From: Hymenobacter lapidiphilus
GTDB lineage: Bacteria; Bacteroidota; Bacteroidia; Cytophagales; Hymenobacteraceae
Direction: 5' to 3'
Assembly: GCF_013377885.1 (NCBI RefSeq)
Contig: NZ_JABKAU010000027.1
Location: forward strand, 1 to 61,495
DNA length: 61,495 bases
The position numbers were made by a program, and so were the translations under genes. Position 1 is the first letter of the stretch, and every line of letters begins with the position of its first letter. This document shows, one piece after another, positions 24,725 through 32,111 of this stretch. The notes under the pieces were generated by a model, which was not told the DNA's origin, did no database searches, and worked only from the letters and a program-made list of their open reading frames with translations.

Positions 24725-25897
24725 ATGTATGCCAAGGTAATCAACCCCAAAACCAACGGGCAAAAAGTCTATAACAACGCCGGCAGCTCCCAGCGGTGCG
24801 CCAACTATTTGGTGAAGGAAGCGAAGGAGGCCGGCGGCGAAGCCACCTTCTTTGGGGCCCCCGGCACCGAGGCCAAAACCGCCGCCGAGGTCGTGGCCAT
24901 GCTCGACGGCAATGTGAAGGGCCTGGGAAAAGACGACCCCAAGTTTCACTCACTCGTGCTGAGTCCGAGTTCCGACGAGCTGCTGCTAATTGGCAATAAT
25001 CCGAAAGCGCTGGAGGAGTACACCCGCAACGTGATGGACCTTTACGCCAAAAACTTCCAGCTGAAAAACGGGCGGGAGTTGGGCGAAGCCAACCTGGTGT
25101 GGGCGGCTACCATCCACCAGGAGCGGAAAAACCGGGGCACCGACGAAGGGGTGCAGGGCGAGAAAAAGGACGGGCTGCAAACCCACGTTCACATCATGGT
25201 TTCGGCCCGCGACGCTGACCAGAAAATCACGCTTAACCCGCTGGGCAAGGCCGACCGTTTCAACCGGGTGCAGTTCCAAGCCGAAGCCGTCACCCAGATG
25301 CAAGTGCAGTTTGGGCGGGTGGTGCCGCTGGGTATTGCGGCCAAGGAGCCGACGCGCCGGCAGCTGGTAGCCGAAAAAGTGGCGGAGATAACGAGCAAAG
25401 CGGCGGCCAACCGGAAAGAGAAAAAGTCGCTGACCCCGGAGCAGATGGCCGCCAAGGATGCCCGGCTCGACGTGCAGGTGGCGCGGGTAAACTCCAAGCT
25501 CATGGCCCACGAGCAGCTCGACCCAACCCGGGTGAAAGACATTGCCAAGGAGCGCAAGTACGACAACGTATTCTACGCCACGCTGGGGCAAATCGAGCGC
25601 AACGCCGAGAAGGGAAAGGACACGCCCGACCCGTATGCCTATCTCACCACCGGGCGGGTAACCCGCGAACCGCAGCTACGCACCGACCGGAACCGGGAGC
25701 CAAACGCGGCGTTTGCCACCCGCCTGCCCAAGCGCCAGCAGGAGCCGGCCGAGTTGCCCGGCATTGCGGCGTTGCAGCGCTCGGTCAGCAAGCTGGGCGT
25801 GGCCCTGGCTGCCAAAGGCCGGAGCCAGGACGTGCGCAGCGACGCAGAAAAAGAGCAGGAAAGGGGTACGGTGCAGGAGCGAGAAATGGAGTGGTAG
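24725..25897 (+). CDS. Mobilization relaxase, DUF5712/BtgB-like, 390 aa
   Basis: Predicted to nick and transfer one plasmid strand. The ATG at 24725 gives MYAKVINPKT, and residues 20-120 contain RCANYLVKEAKEAGGEATFF and HSLVLSPSSDELL. The HxH metal motif THVHIMVSARD (about residue 157) is the relaxase motif III, followed by LNPLGKADRFNRVQF. The C-terminal half is charged and helical. No other transfer genes are present, so the plasmid would be mobilizable rather than self-transmissible. The longer open frame upstream runs through the inverted repeats. Confidence 0.8.
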   Translation: MYAKVINPKTNGQKVYNNAGSSQRCANYLVKEAKEAGGEATFFGAPGTEAKTAAEVVAMLDGNVKGLGKDDPKFHSLVLSPSSDELLLIGNNPKALEEYTRNVMDLYAKNFQLKNGRELGEANLVWAATIHQERKNRGTDEGVQGEKKDGLQTHVHIMVSARDADQKITLNPLGKADRFNRVQFQAEAVTQMQVQFGRVVPLGIAAKEPTRRQLVAEKVAEITSKAAANRKEKKSLTPEQMAAKDARLDVQVARVNSKLMAHEQLDPTRVKDIAKERKYDNVFYATLGQIERNAEKGKDTPDPYAYLTTGRVTREPQLRTDRNREPNAAFATRLPKRQQEPAELPGIAALQRSVSKLGVALAAKGRSQDVRSDAEKEQERGTVQEREMEW

Positions 25898-26191
25898 AAG
25901 AAACGGATCCGATCTTCCTGCTTTAAAAAGGGATAGCGAGTGAGTGGTGGGCCGGAGTCGGCGGGGTAGTATATCGGTTGACCTGCTGCGACGATTGCGC
26001 ATCCGTTCGCGTGGCGCGCTCATGCGCCGCCAAACGTTACAGGGCGGTTGTCGGGGCGGCCGGGCATGGGGGCGCCGTGTTTGTGTTGGTTGGGTTTACG
26101 GTCAGCAGTGGCGGCCGTTCATCGGACGAGTCCCCTAAGCGTGACAGATGGTCTTGGTTGGTTGAATCACCTCTGGCTGGACGGTTCGACC
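25898..26191. other. ~290-base region without a gene
   Basis: I see no credible gene or strong repeat here; both strands have only short frames. Confidence 0.5.
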
Positions 26192-26509
26192 TCAACCGGG
26201 TCGGTGGTCACTCGCCACCGCTTTGGACCGGATTTCCAGCAAGACACGCTTCACGACGCTATTGCCAACCGCCAGTCTTTCGCTTAACGACACGAGCCGA
26301 CGGCTTGGAATTTGGGCACCATCTGTCAGTTCGGTGAGTAAGCCAGCGCCCGCCCGGTAATAGTCGTCTAAGACGTGGGCCAGGTAGTACGCAGCAGCGC
26401 AGCAGAGCGGTGGGGCGAGGTCCGCGTAGTCGAGCCAGAGGCCGTTGCAGTCTTCCCACAAATCGGGCTCAAACGAGTGGAAAGCCTGCGCAAACGCTGC
26501 CACGGGCAA
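26192..26509 (-). CDS. Hypothetical protein, 105 aa
   Basis: Unrecognised. Begins with a TTG at 26509, inside the 3' end of the HNH gene in another frame. The middle has a plausible helical segment (LWLDYADLAPPLCCAAAYYLAHVLDDYYRAGAG), and the end is basic. Because it overlaps the HNH gene by 41 bases, a frameshift joining the two, or translational coupling, is possible. Low confidence as an independent gene. Confidence 0.35.
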   Translation of the reverse strand: MPVAAFAQAFHSFEPDLWEDCNGLWLDYADLAPPLCCAAAYYLAHVLDDYYRAGAGLLTELTDGAQIPSRRLVSLSERLAVGNSVVKRVLLEIRSKAVASDHRPG

Positions 26510-26774
26510 GGTGGGGGAAATGGTCGTGGAGCTGCTGCGACGCCCAGCGCACGGCCGGCGCGTGCTGGCGGGGGTGGCCCGGCGGCAGGGGACGGTGCGG
26601 CTTGCATAGCACGTGGAGGTTACTGCGCGCGTTGGTGCCCCCGAGAGCCCGGGCCAGCCTATGGTCCACCGTCAGCTTGTCCATCGTGTGGCAATACGCG
26701 CAGCGCTGGCCCTGCTGCACAATAAGCTGGCGCCGCTCATGGCTCGGAATGGTGTGGCGGGTGTTTACGATCAC
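26469..26774 (-). CDS. Small HNH endonuclease, 101 aa
   Basis: Short nuclease with an HNH core: CAYCHTMDKLTVDHRLARALGG (zinc Cys pair and the DH of the motif) and NARSNLHVLCKPHRP (Asn and the second Cys/His). It resembles the small HNH proteins of phage packaging and mobile elements. GTG start at 26774. The C-terminal tail may be frameshifted into the overlapping frame below. Role on this plasmid unknown; homing or defence are possible. Confidence 0.65.
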   Translation of the reverse strand: MIVNTRHTIPSHERRQLIVQQGQRCAYCHTMDKLTVDHRLARALGGTNARSNLHVLCKPHRPLPPGHPRQHAPAVRWASQQLHDHFPHLARGSVCAGFPLV

Positions 26775-26926
26775 TCCGGGTTCGCCGTGTAATCAGTTTT
26801 GGGCTGCCGGCAGTTGAGGCATGTAGCGGTACATAGCGTATGCCTGGGTGTATGCATGCCCACTCCCGTAACTCTGGCTGACCCTGCTGCCGGGGGGCGT
26901 CACGTCGGGACTTGCCGTGGCGGGTC

Positions 26927-26962
26927 AGCCAAACCACTACGGCGCGGCGAGATGGTTTGGCT
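26927..26962 (-). terminator. Hairpin downstream of the RHH gene
   Basis: Perfect 10-bp arms AGCCAAACCA and TGGTTTGGCT around a 16-base loop, 22 bases past the stop codon at 26985. No U-run, so a terminator role is tentative. Confidence 0.45.
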
Positions 26963-26984
26963 CGCCCTGTGCTGCCCCTAGCTG

Positions 26985-27203
26985 CTATCTTTTGCCCGGT
27001 TCCATATCGGCGTACTGCCGGTTGGCATCGAAGAAGCGCTGGAGGGCCTGGTTCACTACGTCGGTCGTGTGGGCGCCGCCGGGCTTGTTGGCCTGGTAGT
27101 TTGCAAGCCGCTGGTAGTTCTGCTCCGTGATTGACGTGCTGAAGGAACGCTTTTTTGCCTGCTCGGGGGCCGGTTTGGCTGGCGCGGTTTTTTTTGAACT
27201 CAT
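26985..27203 (-). CDS. Small ribbon-helix-helix-like protein, 72 aa
   Basis: Likely DNA-binding regulator. A basic Lys/Ala/Pro-rich N-terminus is followed by SFSTSITEQNYQRLANYQANKPGGAHTTDVVNQALQRFFD, the strand-helix-helix layout of RHH copy-number or antitoxin proteins. ATG at 27203. No partner gene is adjacent, so it may control plasmid genes rather than pair with a toxin. Confidence 0.65.
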   Translation of the reverse strand: MSSKKTAPAKPAPEQAKKRSFSTSITEQNYQRLANYQANKPGGAHTTDVVNQALQRFFDANRQYADMEPGKR

Positions 27204-27435
27204 GTAAAGGGACTTTATGGGGTGTTCTATGCTGCGGGCTGCACGGACGCGTGTAAAAGTGTGTCTATCCGGGACCGGCAGGCCTTGTATTGGTCGTGGG
27301 TGGGCACCTGCTCGAGGACCGGATTAAGGGCCAGGTAGGGAACATGCTCGCCGCACCGGGCAAGGCAAATCGCCCGCCTAAAAATTGTGGTAGGAGACGG
27401 TGAACAACGCCACGGCGTGTCCCCGGTTCCAGCCA

Positions 27436-28035
27436 TCATTGGGTGCTCTGCTTTCTGAGCTGTGCAGCCCGTGCCTGCGCCTGCTGGCGTGCGAAGGCCT
27501 TGCTCCACACCATCAGCGTGTTAACAGGGCTTGAATTCTGAGTATCTGACGCCGTCCAAGCCTCCGTCCGGCTGCCTGCCCAGCGGGAGCCATCGTTTGT
27601 CGGAGTACCAGGGCCGTACAGGTATTCGGCCTGCTGCTGCAAGGCTTGGCTCATTTCGCCTCTGCCACTGGCCAGAAAGGAGACGAATTTGCCTCCTGAG
27701 AACGTGTAGCGGGTGTAAAAGTCGTTGGAATGCTCTTTGGTGCACTTGCCGAACCAACCAGTCTCTCCCTGCTGGACATAGTAGTAGGACTGGGCCCCAA
27801 ATTCCTTCCCGCTTATCGGCACGAGGCCGGGAAAGGAGCTTAGGGGCTCGCCGAAGTGGTGACCAGGGATGCCGTTGAGCGAGTCCACCCGAGTGGCCCA
27901 GGTAGTTGTCGTTGCTTCGGCTGGTGCTGATTGATCCCTGCCCGCCTTTTGGACTGGGGAGCCGGAATCGGTACAACTGCCCAGCAATACCCCGATGAAG
28001 ATAAACACGATGAGCTGAGGGGAGACAGTAGCCAT
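27436..28035 (-). CDS. Putative lipoprotein, 199 aa
   Basis: Exported lipoprotein of unknown function; the signal ends FIGVLLGSC. The mature domain starts with a linker rich in Ser/Thr/Ala, then HHFGEPLSSFPGLVPISG and a region SYYYVQQGETGWFGKC that resemble the enzyme-like envelope proteins often found in pairs in Cytophagales. It ends in a Gln/Ala-rich helix. Similar in style to the cassette lipoproteins but no repeat copy flanks it. Confidence 0.65.
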   Translation of the reverse strand: MATVSPQLIVFIFIGVLLGSCTDSGSPVQKAGRDQSAPAEATTTTWATRVDSLNGIPGHHFGEPLSSFPGLVPISGKEFGAQSYYYVQQGETGWFGKCTKEHSNDFYTRYTFSGGKFVSFLASGRGEMSQALQQQAEYLYGPGTPTNDGSRWAGSRTEAWTASDTQNSSPVNTLMVWSKAFARQQAQARAAQLRKQSTQ

Positions 28036-28316
28036 TAAGAACTGATTATGCGTCAGAACACCACTTCAACTTTCCCCGAAAACGCCCTTTCCAAGCTACT
28101 CGCTAAGGTGGTGCATAACATCAGCTAAGAAGAAAGCAGCTATTAAAATGAGACGGTAGGAGCAGCCCGATTAACCGCTGCACCAAATTGTTACTCAAAG
28201 CCAGGAATATACCCGGGACAGGGATATTACAGACCAGCCAAAGATAAGCCACACAAAAATAATAATGACAAATATGTCATTGTAACCTGATGGGATGGGC
28301 CGGACTTTGGCGATGC

Positions 28317-28535
28317 ATGTTGCCCCCCCTCTCAGATACCCTTCCGCTGGAAATAGTGCACCGGTTGCAGCGCCTGCGCCGGGCTCGGGGGCACACGTTG
28401 CAAGAGGTGTATGATGCCACGGGCATTCATGTCGCTCGACTGGAAGCCAGCAAGGCCAATATGCGGGTAGCGACGCTCGCGGTGCTGTGCCAGTACTACG
28501 AAATTTCCCTGGCTGAATTTTTTCAGGGCCTGTAG
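28317..28535 (+). CDS. XRE-family HTH regulator, 72 aa
   Basis: Single-domain Cro/C1-type DNA-binding protein: VHRLQRLRRARGHTLQEVYDATGIHVARLEASKANMRVATLAVLCQYYEISLAEFF contains the four-helix XRE pattern, with the recognition helix at about IHVARLEASK. Two in-frame ATGs (28290 and 28317) exist; the second gives the standard domain length. It lies alone between two minus-strand genes. Function is likely autoregulation or control of nearby plasmid genes. Confidence 0.8.
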   Translation: MLPPLSDTLPLEIVHRLQRLRRARGHTLQEVYDATGIHVARLEASKANMRVATLAVLCQYYEISLAEFFQGL

Positions 28536-28555
28536 AAATCAGGACGGGGTCGAAT

Positions 28556-28572
28556 TGAGGTGGTCTAGCTAG
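28556..28572 (+). repeat. Solitary IS3-like end
   Basis: TGAGGTGGTCTAGCTAG matches the left inverted repeat of the IS at 10157 (TGAGGTGGTCTAGTTAA) in its first 13 bases. No transposase follows, so it is a remnant or a second end of the same element family. Confidence 0.6.
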
Positions 28573-28696
28573 CAAAGCGACTAGAAAGCAGAACGCTGGC
28601 GGTTGAAGACAGCGGCCGGAGCTTGCCCTTACAAGCGGTTTTTATCAGGGTTGCAACGGCCACTTATTCTTTGAAGAAAGGACAGTTGCAGGGCAA

Positions 28697-28819
28697 TCAC
28701 CGGATCTGAAAGTTGCTCCGCTTGTTGGTGCCCTCGTAGACGCGGGGGATGATGTGGTCGAGGGTGATGGCCTCCGTAGCTCCGCAACGCACGCACACTT
28801 GCGGCAGCGTAGGGTGTTG
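28697..28819 (-). pseudogene. Decayed HNH endonuclease fragment
   Basis: Reading the minus strand from 28819, the frame gives PQVCVRCGATEAITLDHIIP then RVYEGTNKRSNFQIR before a TGA; CNCPFFKE continues in frame after it. This is the HNH core (CxxC, DHIIP, SNFQ) without an N-terminal start, preceded by a stop at 28820. It is a broken gene. A second, different HNH gene lies at 26469. Confidence 0.7.
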
Positions 28820-28822
28820 TTA

Positions 28823-29176
28823 AAAAAATAGGGTAAAACCTCCGACCTAGGAGTGCAGAAGCCCACTTTGCAAGTGTAAAGTGCTGTAAATCAAATAAAA
28901 GCCGATATAACCGCGTGAGTGATAGTGCAAACGTTCATTTTCGACATCATCTTCGATTGCGTTAAGCAACATGTAAGGCTATTTGTCTTCCGATACCCTT
29001 ACGTCGCGTTCACACTTTATCACGAGCATCCCAGCCAGTTGACCACGGACTCGGAAACTTTATCTATTTGTTTAACAATACCCAATAATCGCTAACCGAA
29101 TCTAAAAATGCGGGTTAGCTTTGGGTACTCCCGTTTCAGTGAGTAGAAGTCAGGGTGTACCAGCACCCGCTTCAGG
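28823..29176. other. ~350-base region without a gene
   Basis: AT-rich with no credible gene; only promoter-like AT words near 29060-29100 are apparent. Confidence 0.5.
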
Positions 29177-29210
29177 CCCCCCGGTTGTTCCACCAGCCGG
29201 GGGGTTCTTT
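29177..29210 (+). terminator. Strong GC hairpin terminator
   Basis: Perfect 8-bp stem CCCCCCGG/CCGGGGGG with a 12-base loop, followed by TTCTTT. It precedes the small gene at 29275. Confidence 0.75.
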
Positions 29211-29274
29211 ATACGGTTGATTATATACATCACCCGCCTGCCTCTGAACCATCGCACCTCGGGCAACTTACGCC

Positions 29275-29475
29275 ATGAAAAAGTCAACCAAAAAGCGTCT
29301 TCGGGTCGTTGGTATGGAAAGGAAACAGGCTCCTGACTCGGGTTCGCCGGCTGGTTCTTCTCCCCCTTTTCAGCACCCGATATTCGCCTCAGAAGCCGAG
29401 TATGACCAATCGGTTGAAAGCGTCGTGGCGCGCATCCGAAGCGGGCAGGTGAAGGCCCGCCTCCCCGACAGATAG
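29275..29475 (+). CDS. Small basic hypothetical protein, 66 aa
   Basis: Unrecognised. Basic N-terminus (KKSTKKRLRVVGMERK), a Pro/Ser/Gly linker, then an amphipathic helix ending SVVARIRSGQVKARLPDR, the sort of tail seen in small RHH or antitoxin-like proteins. ATG at 29275. No obvious partner. Confidence 0.5.
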   Translation: MKKSTKKRLRVVGMERKQAPDSGSPAGSSPPFQHPIFASEAEYDQSVESVVARIRSGQVKARLPDR

Positions 29476-29552
29476 CGGCTCGGCCCGTCCTCGTGGACCG
29501 ATTCAACGCTGGGCGTACTCAGCAGCTGAGTAGCAGGCGGGCTTCGGCCAAA

Positions 29553-29735
29553 CTATGACTCTTCTTCTCGGGACTGTTGGTGCTTGGGGGATAGCGGCAA
29601 TGCGTTGCGCGGGCCCGCATTCCGTTGCTTGCTCCGGGCAATGAAACGCGAAATTTCCTGCAACTCCTTCGCCGTTGGCGGCTTGGATTGAATCAGGCCG
29701 GCGTCTGCTGGCTCTTCGTCGGGAAGCTGGGTCAT
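29553..29735 (-). CDS. Small hypothetical protein, 60 aa
   Basis: Unrecognised, with an ordered central helix (KELQEISRFIARSKQRN) and disordered polar ends. ATG at 29735. It is opposite to the neighbouring genes and may be non-coding. Confidence 0.4.
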   Translation of the reverse strand: MTQLPDEEPADAGLIQSKPPTAKELQEISRFIARSKQRNAGPRNALPLSPKHQQSREEES

Positions 29736-29945
29736 CTAAGTAGCCTGTCTTAAAAGGGTTGCTTAACGTAATCTGGCTTGTCGGACAACTCACGGAATTG
29801 TAGTGGCTTTGGCCTTACAGAGCGGGGCGCTACTGGCATGGTACCTTGGCGGGGGCCAAGCGCCTCTTGAAATGGCAATGTTGGCAGCTCAACGCTAGGG
29901 AAAGCCCTCAAGTAGGGGTATACATCATCGTTTACACCCATTCCC

Positions 29946-30395
29946 ATGTCCACAAGCCAGGGTTTCTCCATCATTACGCCGCTCCATATCCAGCGGGCGA
30001 AAGCGGCCTTGCGCGAGGCAGGCATTCCCGTGGCCGTGGGCTGTCAGGCCCTGGACCTGGCCACCGCTTACTACCACCAAACCCCGCAGGTCAGCCAAAC
30101 GGATGCCATGCGCCGGGAGCGCAACCGGATCCAGGACGAACTGGAAACCGTCAGCAGCCAGCTGCAAGAGGAGCGTCACAAAACGCAGCGGCTGGAACAG
30201 GAGTTAGCCGCGGCACGGCAACTGCCTAAAGTGCACCAAAACAAGGCGTACCAACTGCGCAAACGGCTGCGGGCAATACGGGCGGTGCTGGAGCATGCTC
30301 AGGCGAAAGACACGACCAAGCTCAGACGCATTGCCGAGTTGGTGGCCGCGGCGGTGGCGGGGGACGAAGAACCAGTGCGGAAAATTCTGGGGTAG
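29946..30395 (+). CDS. Coiled-coil protein, KfrA-like in layout, 149 aa
   Basis: N-terminal helical region (IQRAKAALREAGIPVAVGCQ) that could be a DNA-binding or HTH-like segment, then a long coiled coil (residues 60-110, rich in Glu, Gln, Arg and Leu: NRIQDELETVSSQLQEERHK), and a basic helix end. This order is like the plasmid DNA-binding protein KfrA, which organises plasmid DNA, but no family signature is certain. It is the last gene of the plasmid backbone before the first minus-oriented repeat at 30431. Confidence 0.5.
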   Translation: MSTSQGFSIITPLHIQRAKAALREAGIPVAVGCQALDLATAYYHQTPQVSQTDAMRRERNRIQDELETVSSQLQEERHKTQRLEQELAAARQLPKVHQNKAYQLRKRLRAIRAVLEHAQAKDTTKLRRIAELVAAAVAGDEEPVRKILG

Positions 30396-30430
30396 AGGTC
30401 TGCAGGAATTTGCTTACCCAGGGCCTATGC

Positions 30431-30452
30431 AAATCACCCTTTTCGTAAACTT
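30431..30452 (-). repeat. Cassette repeat, right array copy 1 (partial)
   Basis: CACCCTTTTCGTAAACTTC matches the 3' part of the repeat on the reverse strand (compare copy at 53551). First copy in the opposite orientation to the left array. Confidence 0.6.
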
Positions 30453-30593
30453 CAATCAGTGGTGTTTACAACAAGATGTGCTGGCGATAAAGCGACCATT
30501 ATGGATTCTGGTCTCGCGCTGCATCGGGTAGTAAATCCCTGGCCCGGGTCGTTTTCACCGTCTGAAGCATGGACTCCATTTGCGTTTCTCCTT

Positions 30594-31598
30594 ATGAGCC
30601 GATTTTTTCTCCTGCTAAGCCACTTGGTTCTCATGACTATTGGGAGCCCTTACACGGGTCGTGCGCAAGCCACTGTTTCGGTCTCCAACCTAATTCAAAC
30701 GTGGCAAGCCAGTTTACAAGTAGTCGCCGAACCACTCTATTTGCCAGCTAACCAGCGGGGTATTGAGTACGTCCGGACATACATTCAGTATGCGGGGCAG
30801 CAATACCTGCTGAACCGAGTGCATTATGACCAACAAGGGCGCTTGGATACCAGCACAGCCTATCACATGGTGGTGAACGAGGAACAGCTTCAAACCAGCT
30901 TTGCGTCCCGGCTTGTTTACCACACCAGGGTAACTGGGGACTCGCTTTTGAGTCTGGTCGAATACCATTGGAGCACCGATACCAGCCGTTCTTCCTTCAT
31001 GCCTTATATGCTGAAGGGTGCTGTCCCTCCGGTTGAACCGTTGCTGGGCAAAGGAATCCGAGCGCATCACATCCTATTGATGTCTCCTGGCCGACTGCGT
31101 CGGATAGAGACGGCTAAGAATTTGGACCCTGCGCAAAACCGTTCCTGGTGGGAGTGGTCCCTTGAGCCGGCTGCACATACGGGCAAGTTCTCTTTCTCCT
31201 CCTACTATTCGCCGGGTGGCTACTACGGCAAGAGCGCGGAACTAAACTCCCGAAAGCGGACCCTGTCTGCCGTTGCCGGCGGGGGAGGAAACAGAACTAC
31301 GTTTACCCGTGTCTACAGGGGCAACAGCCAGGATTACGTGGAGCAATGCCACCGTTCCTCGGTCATTATGGGGACAGGAGGAGCATCTATGGAAGGCGAT
31401 GCTTATACGCGCACGACGCACTGGGTCAAAGGCTTGTGCCGCACGGAGCATTTTGTCGCTCTCGATCAAATAACCGCAACCGGTGCCCATCCGGAGTTTA
31501 AGGTGATTCATCGGTACACCTTTTATAACGCCAGAAGAGCTCGGCAACTTAAAGGCTCGTTTCACCAAACAGAGCAAATTTACCTTCGGACCGATTGA
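30594..31598 (+). CDS. Secreted hypothetical protein, 334 aa, C-terminus encoded by a cassette repeat
   Basis: Unrecognised exported protein: signal peptide (FFLLLSHLVLMTIGSPYTGRAQ), then a mature domain with Tyr/Arg-rich beta-strands (EYVRTYIQYAGQQYLLNRVHYD), a Gly-rich segment near residue 225, and a strand-rich end. The last 15 residues (KGSFHQTEQIYLRTD) and stop codon are translated from a full repeat copy at 31554, so the gene has run on into the repeat. Start ATG at 30594; the open frame upstream is less likely. Confidence 0.6.
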   Translation: MSRFFLLLSHLVLMTIGSPYTGRAQATVSVSNLIQTWQASLQVVAEPLYLPANQRGIEYVRTYIQYAGQQYLLNRVHYDQQGRLDTSTAYHMVVNEEQLQTSFASRLVYHTRVTGDSLLSLVEYHWSTDTSRSSFMPYMLKGAVPPVEPLLGKGIRAHHILLMSPGRLRRIETAKNLDPAQNRSWWEWSLEPAAHTGKFSFSSYYSPGGYYGKSAELNSRKRTLSAVAGGGGNRTTFTRVYRGNSQDYVEQCHRSSVIMGTGGASMEGDAYTRTTHWVKGLCRTEHFVALDQITATGAHPEFKVIHRYTFYNARRARQLKGSFHQTEQIYLRTD

Positions 31599-31604
31599 GT
31601 GAAC
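31554..31604 (-). repeat. Cassette repeat, right array copy 2 (near full, reverse orientation)
   Basis: On the reverse strand it carries GTTCACTCAATCGGTCCGAA and the AGCTCGTTT hairpin arms. The next ~65 bases (31605-31665) are nearly identical to those after the copy at 51084, i.e. the leader of the esterase gene, without the esterase. Confidence 0.85.
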
Positions 31605-31768
31605 TCGGTTGGGGCGGGCGAATCGGGTGATTCTGGTAGTTTTGGCTAACCTGATGTGATAGCTTGTGTCAAGATGATAGGCCAAGCCTATCAAGAAGGA
31701 AAACTAGGCGAGCCTTCACAACTATCAGTTTTCGGTGCTATTCCACCATTCATCCAGAATTAGAAGTT

Positions 31769-32062
31769 ATGAAAAGAGATGTAATGTTGGTTAACCTACT
31801 GTTGGTGGTAATTGGAACACTAATTACAGGTGCTAGCGCCGACAGAGAAACATCGCAAAACACTGGGCTATTCTTACTCTCATTACTGCCAATGCAGGGT
31901 TTTTTGGTAGTCGCGAACCTAACTATGCTCTTGGTTTCCCTATTCATAAAGACCGAGCGCAAAAGGGCATCTGGATACGCGTTATCAGCTTTTATACTAG
32001 TAATTGGAGCTGTGCTTACGACTGTGCTTGGTTTCCTGACAATGGGAAAAATTGGTGGTTAA
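31769..32062 (+). CDS. Small membrane protein, 97 aa
   Basis: Unrecognised. Three hydrophobic segments (about residues 6-22, 34-58 and 70-90) with an acidic loop between the first two (GASADRETSQNTG), a lysine-containing loop, and a short C-terminus. ATG at 31769. It lies between the repeat remnant and the isonitrile-like operon, and its composition is AT-richer than that operon. No link to the operon is visible. Confidence 0.55.
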   Translation: MKRDVMLVNLLLVVIGTLITGASADRETSQNTGLFLLSLLPMQGFLVVANLTMLLVSLFIKTERKRASGYALSAFILVIGAVLTTVLGFLTMGKIGG

Positions 32063-32111
32063 GCGTCTCCTTCTGGCCGGCCTACGGTATCACTTTCTAC
32101 TACTTATTTAG

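Noticed and set aside
27227..27508. Minus-strand frame of 93 codons overlapping the end of the lipoprotein gene
   Set aside because: It overlaps 27436-27508 and its N-terminal half is low complexity. The C-terminal part could be a gene remnant but cannot be supported.
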